A DNA stretch of 64,000 nucleotides from Tritrichomonas foetus (lineage: Eukaryota; Parabasalia; Tritrichomonadida; Tritrichomonadidae). Each line of letters starts with the position of its first letter. Position 1 is the stretch's first letter. Below, one piece after another: positions 9,695 through 18,480 of the stretch. The position numbers and the translations under genes were made by a program. The notes below the pieces were generated by a model. It saw only the letters and a program-made list of their open reading frames with translations. It did no database searches and was not told where the DNA came from. The stretch covers positions 62,001 to 126,000 of the forward strand of contig MLAK01001282.1 of the NCBI GenBank assembly GCA_001839685.1, read 5' to 3'.

Positions 9695-10221
9695 GAAAAA
9701 ATGTTAACTTTTGATTTTGAGTGAAATTGACTAACTTTGTTCTAAATTATAGTTGGTCGAATCATTATCAAATTAAAATGTTACAAAATTTTAAAAGTCT
9801 GAGATGTTTAATGATGTGTCATTATAATTGTTTTTTAATCAAAATGGTAAATAAATGTTTCAACATGTCAAGTAGAGTTTGCTATAGATATTTACAAGTA
9901 AAACTAGTAATCAATTATTTCTGAATTGCAAAAATAGGTTGTTAAAATGCGCTTATTTATCGTGTTGTGTAATTGATTAAAAATATTCAAAAACTAAAAG
10001 TGACAAAAAGGTTACTCAGAAATTATACGACCGTTTAAAAAATCACCTGATAAGAGATTGATAAATTCTGAACAAATCAATTGGATTTGGTGTTCATGAT
10101 GAATACTCTTAACAGCTATTGTATGTTATTTTGCAAGAAAATTAATAAGTTAAAAAACACCTAAAAATGAATAAAATGAACTAGTTTATTACGACTTTCC
10201 GCTTGTTATAATTAATATATG
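9695..10221. other. intergenic, no gene seen
   Basis: Spacer between the start of Rpt5 and the end of the proline-rich gene, both on the minus strand. AT-rich with short chance frames only. On the minus strand TCACTC lies about 25 bp upstream of the Rpt5 ATG and may be its initiator. Confidence 0.5.
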
Positions 10222-12042
10222 TTACTTTGTATCTCGTAAAAAATCTAAAACTTTAGATTTATCCAAAGATACTAATCCAGCAACATTCAGATCAATATCA
10301 TTGATATCAATATTATTATTTCCAGGAGGTGGCCTATTTACTGGCTGTGTTGTGGGTTTTGGGAAGGATGGTGTCGTTTGAACCTGAGGGTTCCTTGGTA
10401 TTTCCTTTGGGAATGAAAACATTGGCTGATTGTTATTGGCAGTTTGTGTCAATGTGGAACTTCCTGCTACCCTCTGAGTATTAGTGGTACTGTATGGTTG
10501 ATTTATTTGGGGGTTGTTATTAACTGTGGCTGGTCTAACTGGCCCAGCAGTAGTACTTGGAATTGGTGAAGGAAAATTGAGAGTAATAGATGGTTTGGCG
10601 GAAGTGCAATTATTGTTTGGATTACAATTTGTTTGATTAGATGAAACTGGAATAGGTTGAGGTAATCTGGCAACTGGATTTGGCTGAGGTTGTGGTATTG
10701 GTTGTGGTTGAATGACTGGTTGTGGCCTTGTGATTGGTTGTGGTATTGGTTGTGCTTGGATAACTGGTTGTGGTATTGGCTGTGGTTGAATAACTGGTTG
10801 TGGCCTTGTGATTGGTTGTGGTTGAATAACTGGTTGTGGTATTGGTTGTGCTTGGATTACTGGTTGTGGTATTGGTTGTGGCTTTGTGATTGGTTGTGGT
10901 ATTGGTTGTGGCTGTGTTATTGGTTGTGGTATTGGTTGTGTTTGGGTAACTGGTTGTGGTATTGGTTGTGCTATTGGTTGTGGCTTTGTGATTGGTTGTG
11001 GTTGTGTTATTGGCTGCGTTTTATTTTGAAGCGATGCTGTTTTTGGAGATGGGGGAGAATTAGCAGGGTTTTGTTCTTTCGTTTGCTCAACTTTCTTCAA
11101 TTGAACATTTATTGAGAGTTCATTTTGTTTAATTGGTTCTTTTTCATTTCTTTCGACTTTCTTTAACTGGACTTTGATTCCATTTGTATTGTCATTTGTT
11201 TCATTGTTATTATTTGTTTCATTACTAATTTTTCTTAATTGTGGTTTTAAAAATGTATTTTGCTGTTCTTCTTCTATCACCACACCTTTGTCTTGACTGC
11301 TTACTTTTTTCAATTGGGCAAATGGTAACGTATTCTGACTTTTCTGCTCAAATTTCTTCTTATTTTCTAATTCTTGAAAGGCATTTGTGTTGGATTTTCT
11401 ATTCGCTAATTTTTCTCTTAAAGCCGCTTGGAAAGGATCAATTGCTTTTTCCTCAGATTGCGAGGCTAATGGTTTTTCAGTTACTGGAGTAACTTTTTTT
11501 AGTTTGGGCATTTCACCTCCCATCATTAAAACGCCTCCTCTTGGAATGTTTGGTGCACCACCACTCATCGATTTCGGAGGGGGTGGAGGAGGTGGCGGCG
11601 GTGGTGGAGGCGGTGGAATGTTGTTAGCATCAATCAACTCGACTGGCTTTGTTTCTGGAATCGCTTCAGTTTGAATTGATGTATCGGGTGTATTTCGACT
11701 GAAATTTGAAGGCATTGGAGCTCCAAAAGGAGCTGTAATTGGTGCTGCACTTTGTTGCTGCGGGAATTTTTTAACTTCAGCTTTGGGCTGATTTGGTGAT
11801 GGTGGTCCATTTTGCCCCATTTGCCCAGAGAGCATTGCATTTAATCTCTCTTTAAAACTCATAGGTTTCGCTGGAATGTCAGGCTTCTTTTCTACAGGTT
11901 CAACTTTTCGCAATTTAGGCATATTTCCAGGAGTCAATGATGCAATTCCAGCGGGAATAGCCATCTTTGGAGCAGAATTTAGTGCAACTGGTGGTGGTGG
12001 AGGGGGAGGGGGAGGAGGAGGAGGAGGGGGACAATCTGACAT
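10222..12042 (-). CDS. Proline-rich protein with repeated WH2-like LKKV motifs, likely actin regulator
   Basis: 606 residues. A run of 14 prolines begins at residue 5, and a second polyproline run of similar length lies near residues 143-157; such tracts bind profilin or SH3/WW domains. Six copies of a short LKKV-type motif occur between about residues 40 and 320 (PKLRKV, PKLKKV, AQLKKV, PQLRKI, VQLKKV twice), recalling the actin-contacting end of WH2 motifs. A PQPI/QPIPQP repeat follows for over 100 residues, then a Q/N/P-rich region and a short acidic end 'INDIDLNVAGLVSLDKSKVL'. Together this suggests a WIP/verprolin- or WASP-like scaffold for actin assembly. No VCA or WH1 domain is recognisable, so the assignment is by motif only. 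Confidence 0.65.
   Translation of the reverse strand: MSDCPPPPPPPPPPPPPPVALNSAPKMAIPAGIASLTPGNMPKLRKVEPVEKKPDIPAKPMSFKERLNAMLSGQMGQNGPPSPNQPKAEVKKFPQQQSAAPITAPFGAPMPSNFSRNTPDTSIQTEAIPETKPVELIDANNIPPPPPPPPPPPPPPKSMSGGAPNIPRGGVLMMGGEMPKLKKVTPVTEKPLASQSEEKAIDPFQAALREKLANRKSNTNAFQELENKKKFEQKSQNTLPFAQLKKVSSQDKGVVIEEEQQNTFLKPQLRKISNETNNNNETNDNTNGIKVQLKKVERNEKEPIKQNELSINVQLKKVEQTKEQNPANSPPSPKTASLQNKTQPITQPQPITKPQPIAQPIPQPVTQTQPIPQPITQPQPIPQPITKPQPIPQPVIQAQPIPQPVIQPQPITRPQPVIQPQPIPQPVIQAQPIPQPITRPQPVIQPQPIPQPQPNPVARLPQPIPVSSNQTNCNPNNNCTSAKPSITLNFPSPIPSTTAGPVRPATVNNNPQINQPYSTTNTQRVAGSSTLTQTANNNQPMFSFPKEIPRNPQVQTTPSFPKPTTQPVNRPPPGNNNIDINDIDLNVAGLVSLDKSKVLDFLRDTK
10690..11010 (-). repeat. Coding tandem repeat (PQPI units)
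   Basis: Internally repetitive DNA (variants of GGTTGTGGTATTGGTTGTG on the plus strand) that encodes the PQPIPQP-type stretch of the proline-rich protein. It explains a long Trp/Leu-rich open frame on the opposite strand, which is not a gene. Confidence 0.85.
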
Positions 12043-12044
12043 TT

Positions 12045-12050
12045 TAGTGA
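12045..12050 (-). promoter_or_regulatory. Initiator-like element TCACTA
   Basis: On the minus strand TCACTA ends two bases before the ATG of the proline-rich gene. It fits the trichomonad initiator consensus TCA(C/T)T(A/T), whose A is the usual transcription start, giving a 5' leader of about 6 nt. Confidence 0.55.
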
Positions 12051-12374
12051 AGTGATGTTATCAATGTGAACTATTTTTGAACTCGTATTTGATTCAGCTT
12101 CATCGATAGGAAGCTCTTCAGACTTGTCCCTTCGGGACCACCCTGAAAAACTTTCAAAATTCAATGAAGATCCATGGACATCGATGATATGGGAATTTGC
12201 ATAAAAATTATTTCTCGAACTTTTTCATAGCTTTATTCTCCCGCTAAGCGAATAAAACTATCTTTTTTTTTTATCTGGAAACTTTTTCATAACTTTATTT
12301 TTCAACTAAAATTAAAAAACATTCAAATAAAAAATAAAATCGGTTTCGAACAGACCTTGTGAATTATTCATAAA

Positions 12375-12865
12375 AATTACCGAATCTATCAAGCAATTCC
12401 TCATTTACACTCTCAAGGATTTACATATAAACAAATAAAACAACACTAAATGTTGGGTCAGGTCGAATTCATGCTGTTTTAACAGGCAATTATCGGAAAG
12501 TTTGTCGAGCAAAAAAAAGAAAAATCACTAACGATATTATTAGCAATGTCGATGCAAATACATTATCAAGCCCATATATTTTAAATGCCGACTTCGCCAC
12601 AAAAATACAATCCAGTTTAATATCACAATTTGCCACAAAACAATACTGAACATCATATCAGACTTAAATTACGAATTCTGCCCTATATTTGAAAACGTTG
12701 AAATGGAGACAATCAATATACTAGTTTTTGCATGTCGAATTGAGCTATGTATACAAGTTAATTGAAGATTTCTCAATACCTATTGTTCTGTCCAAATACT
12801 ATATCAAATATTTCGTCGTAAGATGGTGGAATTTTGGTTGGAAAAACTTTTATGCAAATTGATAG
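12375..12865 (+). pseudogene. Relic of a Tc1/mariner-IS630-like transposase
   Basis: Read with several frame changes, this stretch gives consecutive protein-like pieces. The first (12375-12446) is helix-turn-helix-like: 'IPHLHSQGFTYKQIKQH'. It continues in the next frame with 'LNVGSGRIHAVLTGNYRKV' and 'KITNDIISNVDANTLSSPY' (12446-12649). A third piece (12640-12765) contains 'ISDLNYEFCPIFENVE', and from 12779 a fourth has 'PIVLS' followed by 'RWWNFGW', reminiscent of the PIVFSDES...RRW region around the first catalytic aspartate, which is lost here. There is at least one in-frame TGA and two or more frameshifts. Assignment to a transposase rests on order and spacing of these pieces, not on intact catalytic residues. 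Confidence 0.45.
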
Positions 12866-13537
12866 AAAAAGAATTCGGAAATAGTAATTCTGTGGAGTAA
12901 AAAGTGATAATATGTTCGTGTATCCTCGAATTTACAATTGTTATGAATCGCATCCTGATGAATTATCATTTTCACTGTGATTTTTTTTTATAAACGTTCT
13001 CTCATTTGCTCACAATTTTATGAATTAAATCTATCAATTTTTGAAAGATATTGAAATACTTTTCCAAAAAAAAACTCATGAGAAGTAGTTTAGAAAATGA
13101 ATAAAGGCGTCTTCAAACTACTGAGTAGTAGTTTCGAACTATTTTAAATCTCCACAAACAAAACAACAACAGTGGAAAAAAGCATTTCTGAAGTGGAAAA
13201 AAGTGGTGAATCAATTTTCTCAGAAATGATTCGAAATAAACCATTGTATTTTGAATTGATCCAGAAAAAGTTGTTATATGTTTTCTCAATTTAATAGATA
13301 TTATGATAATATTATTATCTTCATATTTAGAAGACAAAATTCTTAATAAAGATGGATATATAATATAGTAACTCTATTTTTAATAATACTTCAAAATTAT
13401 ATAATTTGGTTCAATCTTCAGGTAAGTTACTTTTCCGCATTTGTTTGTGTCAAGTAATAGACCATTTTGACATAGAAATGTCATTCACCAAACTTTTTAT
13501 GATAATATTTGGTCGCATCATAAGGCATATTTTGGTA

Positions 13538-15100
13538 ATGGATAATCTGTATGATATTATTTCTAATTCTGAAAATCTCAAACTCTTCTCCATTCCACAA
13601 AACTTTTCACTTGCAGGAAATATCATTTCTGCTATTCTTTTAATTCCTCCAACCGATACTCCGAATTCATATAATTCTCACTCCCCAAACGCACTTTTTA
13701 CTTTACTCAATTTGTTAAACAATGAACATGATATTCAAATAAATGAGGGAAATGTCTATACAATTTATCTTGACAAAATTATCACTTTTATTGTTTTACT
13801 TGATTTTGAAACAACAAAATATTTCCTCACCAATAAAATAAAAACATACTTGAATACCAAATATATCGATTCCAATTTCGATATTTTTGCCTATTTAGAA
13901 CAAGAGCTTGATTCATATGATATTAATTTACAAATGAAACTTTTTTTACATTTTGCAAAATTTTCAGACCAAGGAAATGTCGAGAACATCTTCAATATGT
14001 TAAATAAATTTTATTCACTCTTTCCTAATCATCCTTTTGTGACAAGTCGAAACTATAATGATAATTATTACAAAGAAGTAACTTCACCAGATTATATCAT
14101 ATTTAAAAAATACACAAAAAAAACTGAATTAGAACAGTTTGATAATGATGATGAAGATGATGAAGATTATTTTGATAGTTCATTTTTTACTATTTTAACA
14201 CCAGTTAATAAAAATAAAAATCGAGATGAAGAAGTTGAACAAAAAATTTTGTATTCAGGTGCTTTTTTAAGTCAAGGAAAAGCACTTTATTATGGAAATG
14301 GTAATAATTTCCAAATAGGTCATATTCAAAAATATCTTTATAATGTCTATTTATCGCTTTATTATGATAAATCATCTATGAAATTAAATTCAATGTTGGA
14401 TTTCAGTAGTATTTCACAATCTGATCATTTCGATAGATTGAGTGACCTTATATTTGAAGGAATACCAAATAGCATTAATGATATTGAAGTTCAAATTATC
14501 AATGAATTTGAAGAAGAACAAATAATATCTGAATTACTACTTATTCTTTATCGTTTTAGTACCTTTTTGATCTTTCCATCCAATAATGAAAATATTGACC
14601 GAAAAGAAACAATTAATGATATTATTATATGGTCGAAACTCGCAATTGAATTAATGGAATATGCATTTGGAAATGAAGTAAGTGCCTGTAAATATGTCGA
14701 CAATATGATTGCATTATGTAGATCGAATATTGAAGAGATGAATATAATGACTATGATTTTAATGTTGACTATTTATAGGTGTGCTGCTATTGAAGATAAT
14801 GGTTCAAAAAAGGGAAATAAAAGATTATATGTTCCTTACTACTTCTTAAATACTCAAGATCATGAAAATAAAAAAGATATATTAAGAAAATATATTCCAA
14901 TTCCTGATGAAGAAGAAGCAGCAAATATTAAAAGACAATTCATTGGTTCAAAGAGTTGGGATGCAGTAAATCCATGCTTCTTGGCTGAACAATTAATTCC
15001 TAGATTCATAGAATTTTGTATGTATCCGAGATATAAAATTCCTGAACTCTATTATGATTTGAAGAAAGATGGTGTGAGCTTTTCTGCACAATCCTTCTAA
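13538..15100 (+). CDS. Hypothetical protein, about 520 aa
   Basis: Not recognised. A largely helical protein with an acidic patch ('DNDDEDDEDYFDSS', near residue 195) and no signal peptide or clear membrane segment. The open frame extends up to a TTG at 13406. ATGs exist at 13478, 13499 and 13538; the last, giving 'MDNLYDII', is preferred because the sequence before it is atypical, but 13478 cannot be excluded. The stop is a TAA at 15098. Codon use is typical of coding DNA here. Probably a lineage-specific gene. Confidence 0.7.
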   Translation: MDNLYDIISNSENLKLFSIPQNFSLAGNIISAILLIPPTDTPNSYNSHSPNALFTLLNLLNNEHDIQINEGNVYTIYLDKIITFIVLLDFETTKYFLTNKIKTYLNTKYIDSNFDIFAYLEQELDSYDINLQMKLFLHFAKFSDQGNVENIFNMLNKFYSLFPNHPFVTSRNYNDNYYKEVTSPDYIIFKKYTKKTELEQFDNDDEDDEDYFDSSFFTILTPVNKNKNRDEEVEQKILYSGAFLSQGKALYYGNGNNFQIGHIQKYLYNVYLSLYYDKSSMKLNSMLDFSSISQSDHFDRLSDLIFEGIPNSINDIEVQIINEFEEEQIISELLLILYRFSTFLIFPSNNENIDRKETINDIIIWSKLAIELMEYAFGNEVSACKYVDNMIALCRSNIEEMNIMTMILMLTIYRCAAIEDNGSKKGNKRLYVPYYFLNTQDHENKKDILRKYIPIPDEEEAANIKRQFIGSKSWDAVNPCFLAEQLIPRFIEFCMYPRYKIPELYYDLKKDGVSFSAQSF

Positions 15101-15618
15101 TGACATTGTTTTATTATGTAAATGATTTTAAAAGATTTCCAAATATATGTTTTTCCTTTTTCTGTATTTCTTTTTCATCAATTATTAGAAATCATTATTA
15201 TTAGATTACTTTTTATACGTATTCTTACTATTTTTAATAATATCATTGTTATTTTTATTAATATCATTGTTATTTTTTTTATTCCTGGGATAGTTGATAT
15301 ATGTGATTGTTGGGTTTTATCAGAGTATTCATGAAATCATTGGAATGAAGTATCATTCAAAAAGAGGAAAATAGTTCAACAATTCCGATCAACATTGTAA
15401 AAGAACAAATAAATATAAATAAGTCATGTATAAAAGGTTTTTTCCGAATCTATTCTAGTATTTGATTAAGCAACGAAAAGATTTCAGCCGAAAGAATTAT
15501 AAATTATCTGAATATTTTAATATACATTAAATTTAGCAGAATTATTTATTCAGGATAATATGAGTTCCATTTCAAGATACTGCCAAAAACTGACAAAAAT
15601 GCCGATAAAGTTCAGAAA
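15101..15618. other. intergenic, no gene seen
   Basis: AT-rich spacer. Contains a short duplication (two tandem ATTATTTTTATTAATATCATTGT-like units near 15235-15275). No coding signal. It holds the promoter of the karyopherin gene. Confidence 0.5.
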
Positions 15619-18234
15619 ATGGATTTAGAGCAGGCTTTGCTGGCATCATTCATGCCTGGCGCCAATCAGCAAAATGCTCTCAATTTCTTATTCGAATGCA
15701 CACAAAATCCATCATTTTTCCAACCCTCAGTCGACTTTTTTTTCAAAACCAATAACGAAAAAGTTCGAGAGCTTGTAACTTCAATCATTTTAAGCATGGT
15801 GGATAGGTTATGGTCAAATATTGACCCACAGGTGTGCGCCAACTTTCGATCTCAGATTGTCCAATTTTTTTTTACGAATGATATTTCGCCAAATATTTCC
15901 TCGCAACTCGAAATAATTATCGCATCGATTGCCTTTAATGATTGGCCTGAAGTTTGGCCTTCATTCATTGACGAAATTGTTAATATTATAAATGACGGAA
16001 ATTCAAATAATATTTCGCCTTTAGTTATTAACGGTTTACCTAAATTCTTTCATATATTGACCAATTTAGTAACACGTTTCTCAACTTCACAATATATAAC
16101 TGTCATGCGGCGAAATTTATTAGTTTTAGAATTGCAATTTAAAGTTGTTGAAATAATTAACTATTTACAATCAATATCATGTGAACAAGTGTTAGGAACG
16201 GAAATAGGATTATCATTTATTATGTTTATGGAATATTTTTGTCAATTAAATTTTGAAGACCAACAAATTTGTTTAAATATTGCAAATTTTCTTTTCTCAA
16301 ATTTTGCGTCAGCTTACCCATTAACATTTAAAGCTCTTGATCATCTTATTGTTCGAAAACCCATCGATCTGTCATTATTCCATCTTTCAATTCAGGCGAT
16401 TCTAAATTTAATGCAAAAACAAATTGCTGATCCAACCAATTTGATTGAATTCATATGCCATTTAGTAAAAATAGCACTTCCGATTTTCCCTCAATGTTGT
16501 ACCGATTCCTCTTTCTTCGGGGCAATGAGATGCATATTAGAATTCACAATTACTAATTCCCCTAAAAACGATTATCATGAAGAAATTTGGGACCTTTGGG
16601 CAGAATTACTCCATCATTTCGCAGATGGAATGCAACTTCGAACATCAGCTTTGTATTTAATTTTAGAGCCAATTTTACCATCAACCCTGGCAGGACTCTT
16701 CGAGCTTTTACCTCTAGCAATGCTACAATCACGATTGAGGTCATTTCATACAATTTCTGCGATCATTGCATATTCAATTATCGATGATAATCTTTTGATT
16801 TCGTTTTTGGCACAGAAACCTTTATCGTCGGCATTACTTATAGCATTGGGAATCATTAATTGCTTACATGATAATGAACTGTTCGATGCAATTATGAATA
16901 ATGTTATACCACAAGTGTTAACTAATTATAACATTGATATTAACTCATCATTATTTGTACTTTCGAGAAATTCTGAGTACTTGCGAAATCATCCAGAAGT
17001 TTTGAAAGAATTTTTAAATATTATTTCTAATTTATTAGTTAATGCTGAGAATAATGAAATCAAACAGTCTGCGCTTTTTGCATTGAACCACATTGCTTCT
17101 AAAATTCCAGAATCGATTTATGATCATTGTCAAGAATTTATCATTTTTATGATTCAAAATTTCATTGACCCAACAAAATTAGAACGTTGTGACTTCTTGA
17201 GAACATGCCGAATACTTTCGAAAATTGTTGCTTCTGTGCGCTCCAAAGATGATCAAATGAAACTAGCAGAAATGCTAACAACACCTATTTCAGTTTTACT
17301 TACTGGAAATACAACAGAAATGATACAAATTGGTTGTTTAGCAGCATCTAATTTTGCATATATACCAGCACTTTCATGCGAGCCTACAATGCAATTTTTA
17401 TGGCCGCCATTATCCATAGCTTTAAATAATACTAAGAACAATGAACTTTTTTACGATGTTTGCGAATGCTTTTCTACAACTATTCGAACTGTTCCTTGGA
17501 AGCGATGTTTTCAAGTAGTTTCTTCCTTTGTCACATTTATACAAACTGTTGCTAACCAAGAATGTGCAATTGTTCATGCTTGTTCCCAAATTAGGCTATG
17601 CCATCGCGAAATGGATGAGTTTAGAGCTATCATTTTAGAAAATTTCATTACAAAATTATCACAACAAAATGTAACGGCTGAATTTCTGGAGTTTTTCGAA
17701 GCTTTTGACATCATTGATAATACTGAAGAAGGATTAGTATTACCAATTGCATGTCAGGCTATTCGATGCTTTGATTTGAACATCACCAAAATATCCTTAA
17801 AAATTCTCCTCGTGCACTATCGCGCCAAACAGGTTCCTTTTATGCTCAGTTGTGACCATGAAATAATTATAGCGATTTTTGACGCACTTTTTGATCAGAT
17901 GCATCATAAAGTTATCAAAAAATTACTATCATTATTATATCATGTTGTTGATAAAATGCACAAACGACAGATACCATTTGAACAGTCTATTTTTGGTGCC
18001 ATTAAAGAAAAGGTTTGTGATGATGGCTTGAGTCAAAAATTTGTCATTTCTTTAAAGAACTCTATTACTTCTGAATCAATGTTTACTGAACTAGCTGGAA
18101 ATTTACTGATTGCTGCAGGAAGAGCTAATCCAAGTGAAATTCAAATGCTTTCTGACACATGTGACACTCGAGCTAAAACTGTTACATTTTTATCCAGAGG
18201 AATATTCCAAAATGAAGATGAAATTGCGAAATAG
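15619..18234 (+). CDS. Karyopherin (importin-beta/exportin family)
   Basis: 871 residues of HEAT-type helical repeats. The N-terminal region fits an importin-beta N-terminal/exportin-1-like Ran-binding arrangement, with the typical tryptophan-rich segment 'FNDWPEVWPSFIDEI' near residue 115. Such proteins carry cargo through nuclear pores under control of RanGTP. The length is shorter than CRM1/XPO1 (about 1070) and close to importin-beta. Which cargo class it serves cannot be told. The start is the ATG at 15619; an upstream ATG at 15599 is out of frame. Confidence 0.75.
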   Translation: MDLEQALLASFMPGANQQNALNFLFECTQNPSFFQPSVDFFFKTNNEKVRELVTSIILSMVDRLWSNIDPQVCANFRSQIVQFFFTNDISPNISSQLEIIIASIAFNDWPEVWPSFIDEIVNIINDGNSNNISPLVINGLPKFFHILTNLVTRFSTSQYITVMRRNLLVLELQFKVVEIINYLQSISCEQVLGTEIGLSFIMFMEYFCQLNFEDQQICLNIANFLFSNFASAYPLTFKALDHLIVRKPIDLSLFHLSIQAILNLMQKQIADPTNLIEFICHLVKIALPIFPQCCTDSSFFGAMRCILEFTITNSPKNDYHEEIWDLWAELLHHFADGMQLRTSALYLILEPILPSTLAGLFELLPLAMLQSRLRSFHTISAIIAYSIIDDNLLISFLAQKPLSSALLIALGIINCLHDNELFDAIMNNVIPQVLTNYNIDINSSLFVLSRNSEYLRNHPEVLKEFLNIISNLLVNAENNEIKQSALFALNHIASKIPESIYDHCQEFIIFMIQNFIDPTKLERCDFLRTCRILSKIVASVRSKDDQMKLAEMLTTPISVLLTGNTTEMIQIGCLAASNFAYIPALSCEPTMQFLWPPLSIALNNTKNNELFYDVCECFSTTIRTVPWKRCFQVVSSFVTFIQTVANQECAIVHACSQIRLCHREMDEFRAIILENFITKLSQQNVTAEFLEFFEAFDIIDNTEEGLVLPIACQAIRCFDLNITKISLKILLVHYRAKQVPFMLSCDHEIIIAIFDALFDQMHHKVIKKLLSLLYHVVDKMHKRQIPFEQSIFGAIKEKVCDDGLSQKFVISLKNSITSESMFTELAGNLLIAAGRANPSEIQMLSDTCDTRAKTVTFLSRGIFQNEDEIAK

Positions 18235-18480
18235 AAATACCATTTTTATTTGTGTTTATAAAATTGTACATAATTTTATTAGTTTAATTCTTATATTTTT
18301 TTTTTTTTTTTGCTTCTTATCCTTGTTTCCTTTTCTGTTTAGTAATTACAATTGACATCCATATATTTCGTGTTGCCCTAAAAAAATAATATATATATAT
18401 AAATTTATATAAATAAATAATATATATATTTATATAAAAACAATAAGTGAAAAGTATCGAACGGCATATTTATTAATGCA
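18235..18480. other. convergent spacer with poly(T) and TA-rich tract
   Basis: Short spacer between convergent genes. Holds a T-run at about 18299-18311 and an alternating TA-rich tract at about 18385-18440 that is likely to be hypervariable or easily melted. Confidence 0.7.

Larger units (their letters stand above)
12043..13537. other. long intergenic region with a decayed transposase relic
   Basis: Between the divergent proline-rich gene and the unknown gene at 13538. It contains the relic described at 12375-12865. The flanks are AT-rich with short direct repeats (ACTTTTTCATA...CTTTATT near 12215 and 12285) and no other coding signal. Confidence 0.5.

Noticed and set aside
10690..11115. 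Trp/Leu-rich 141-codon ORF on the plus strand
   Set aside because: Antisense shadow of the proline/glutamine repeat of the gene on the minus strand.
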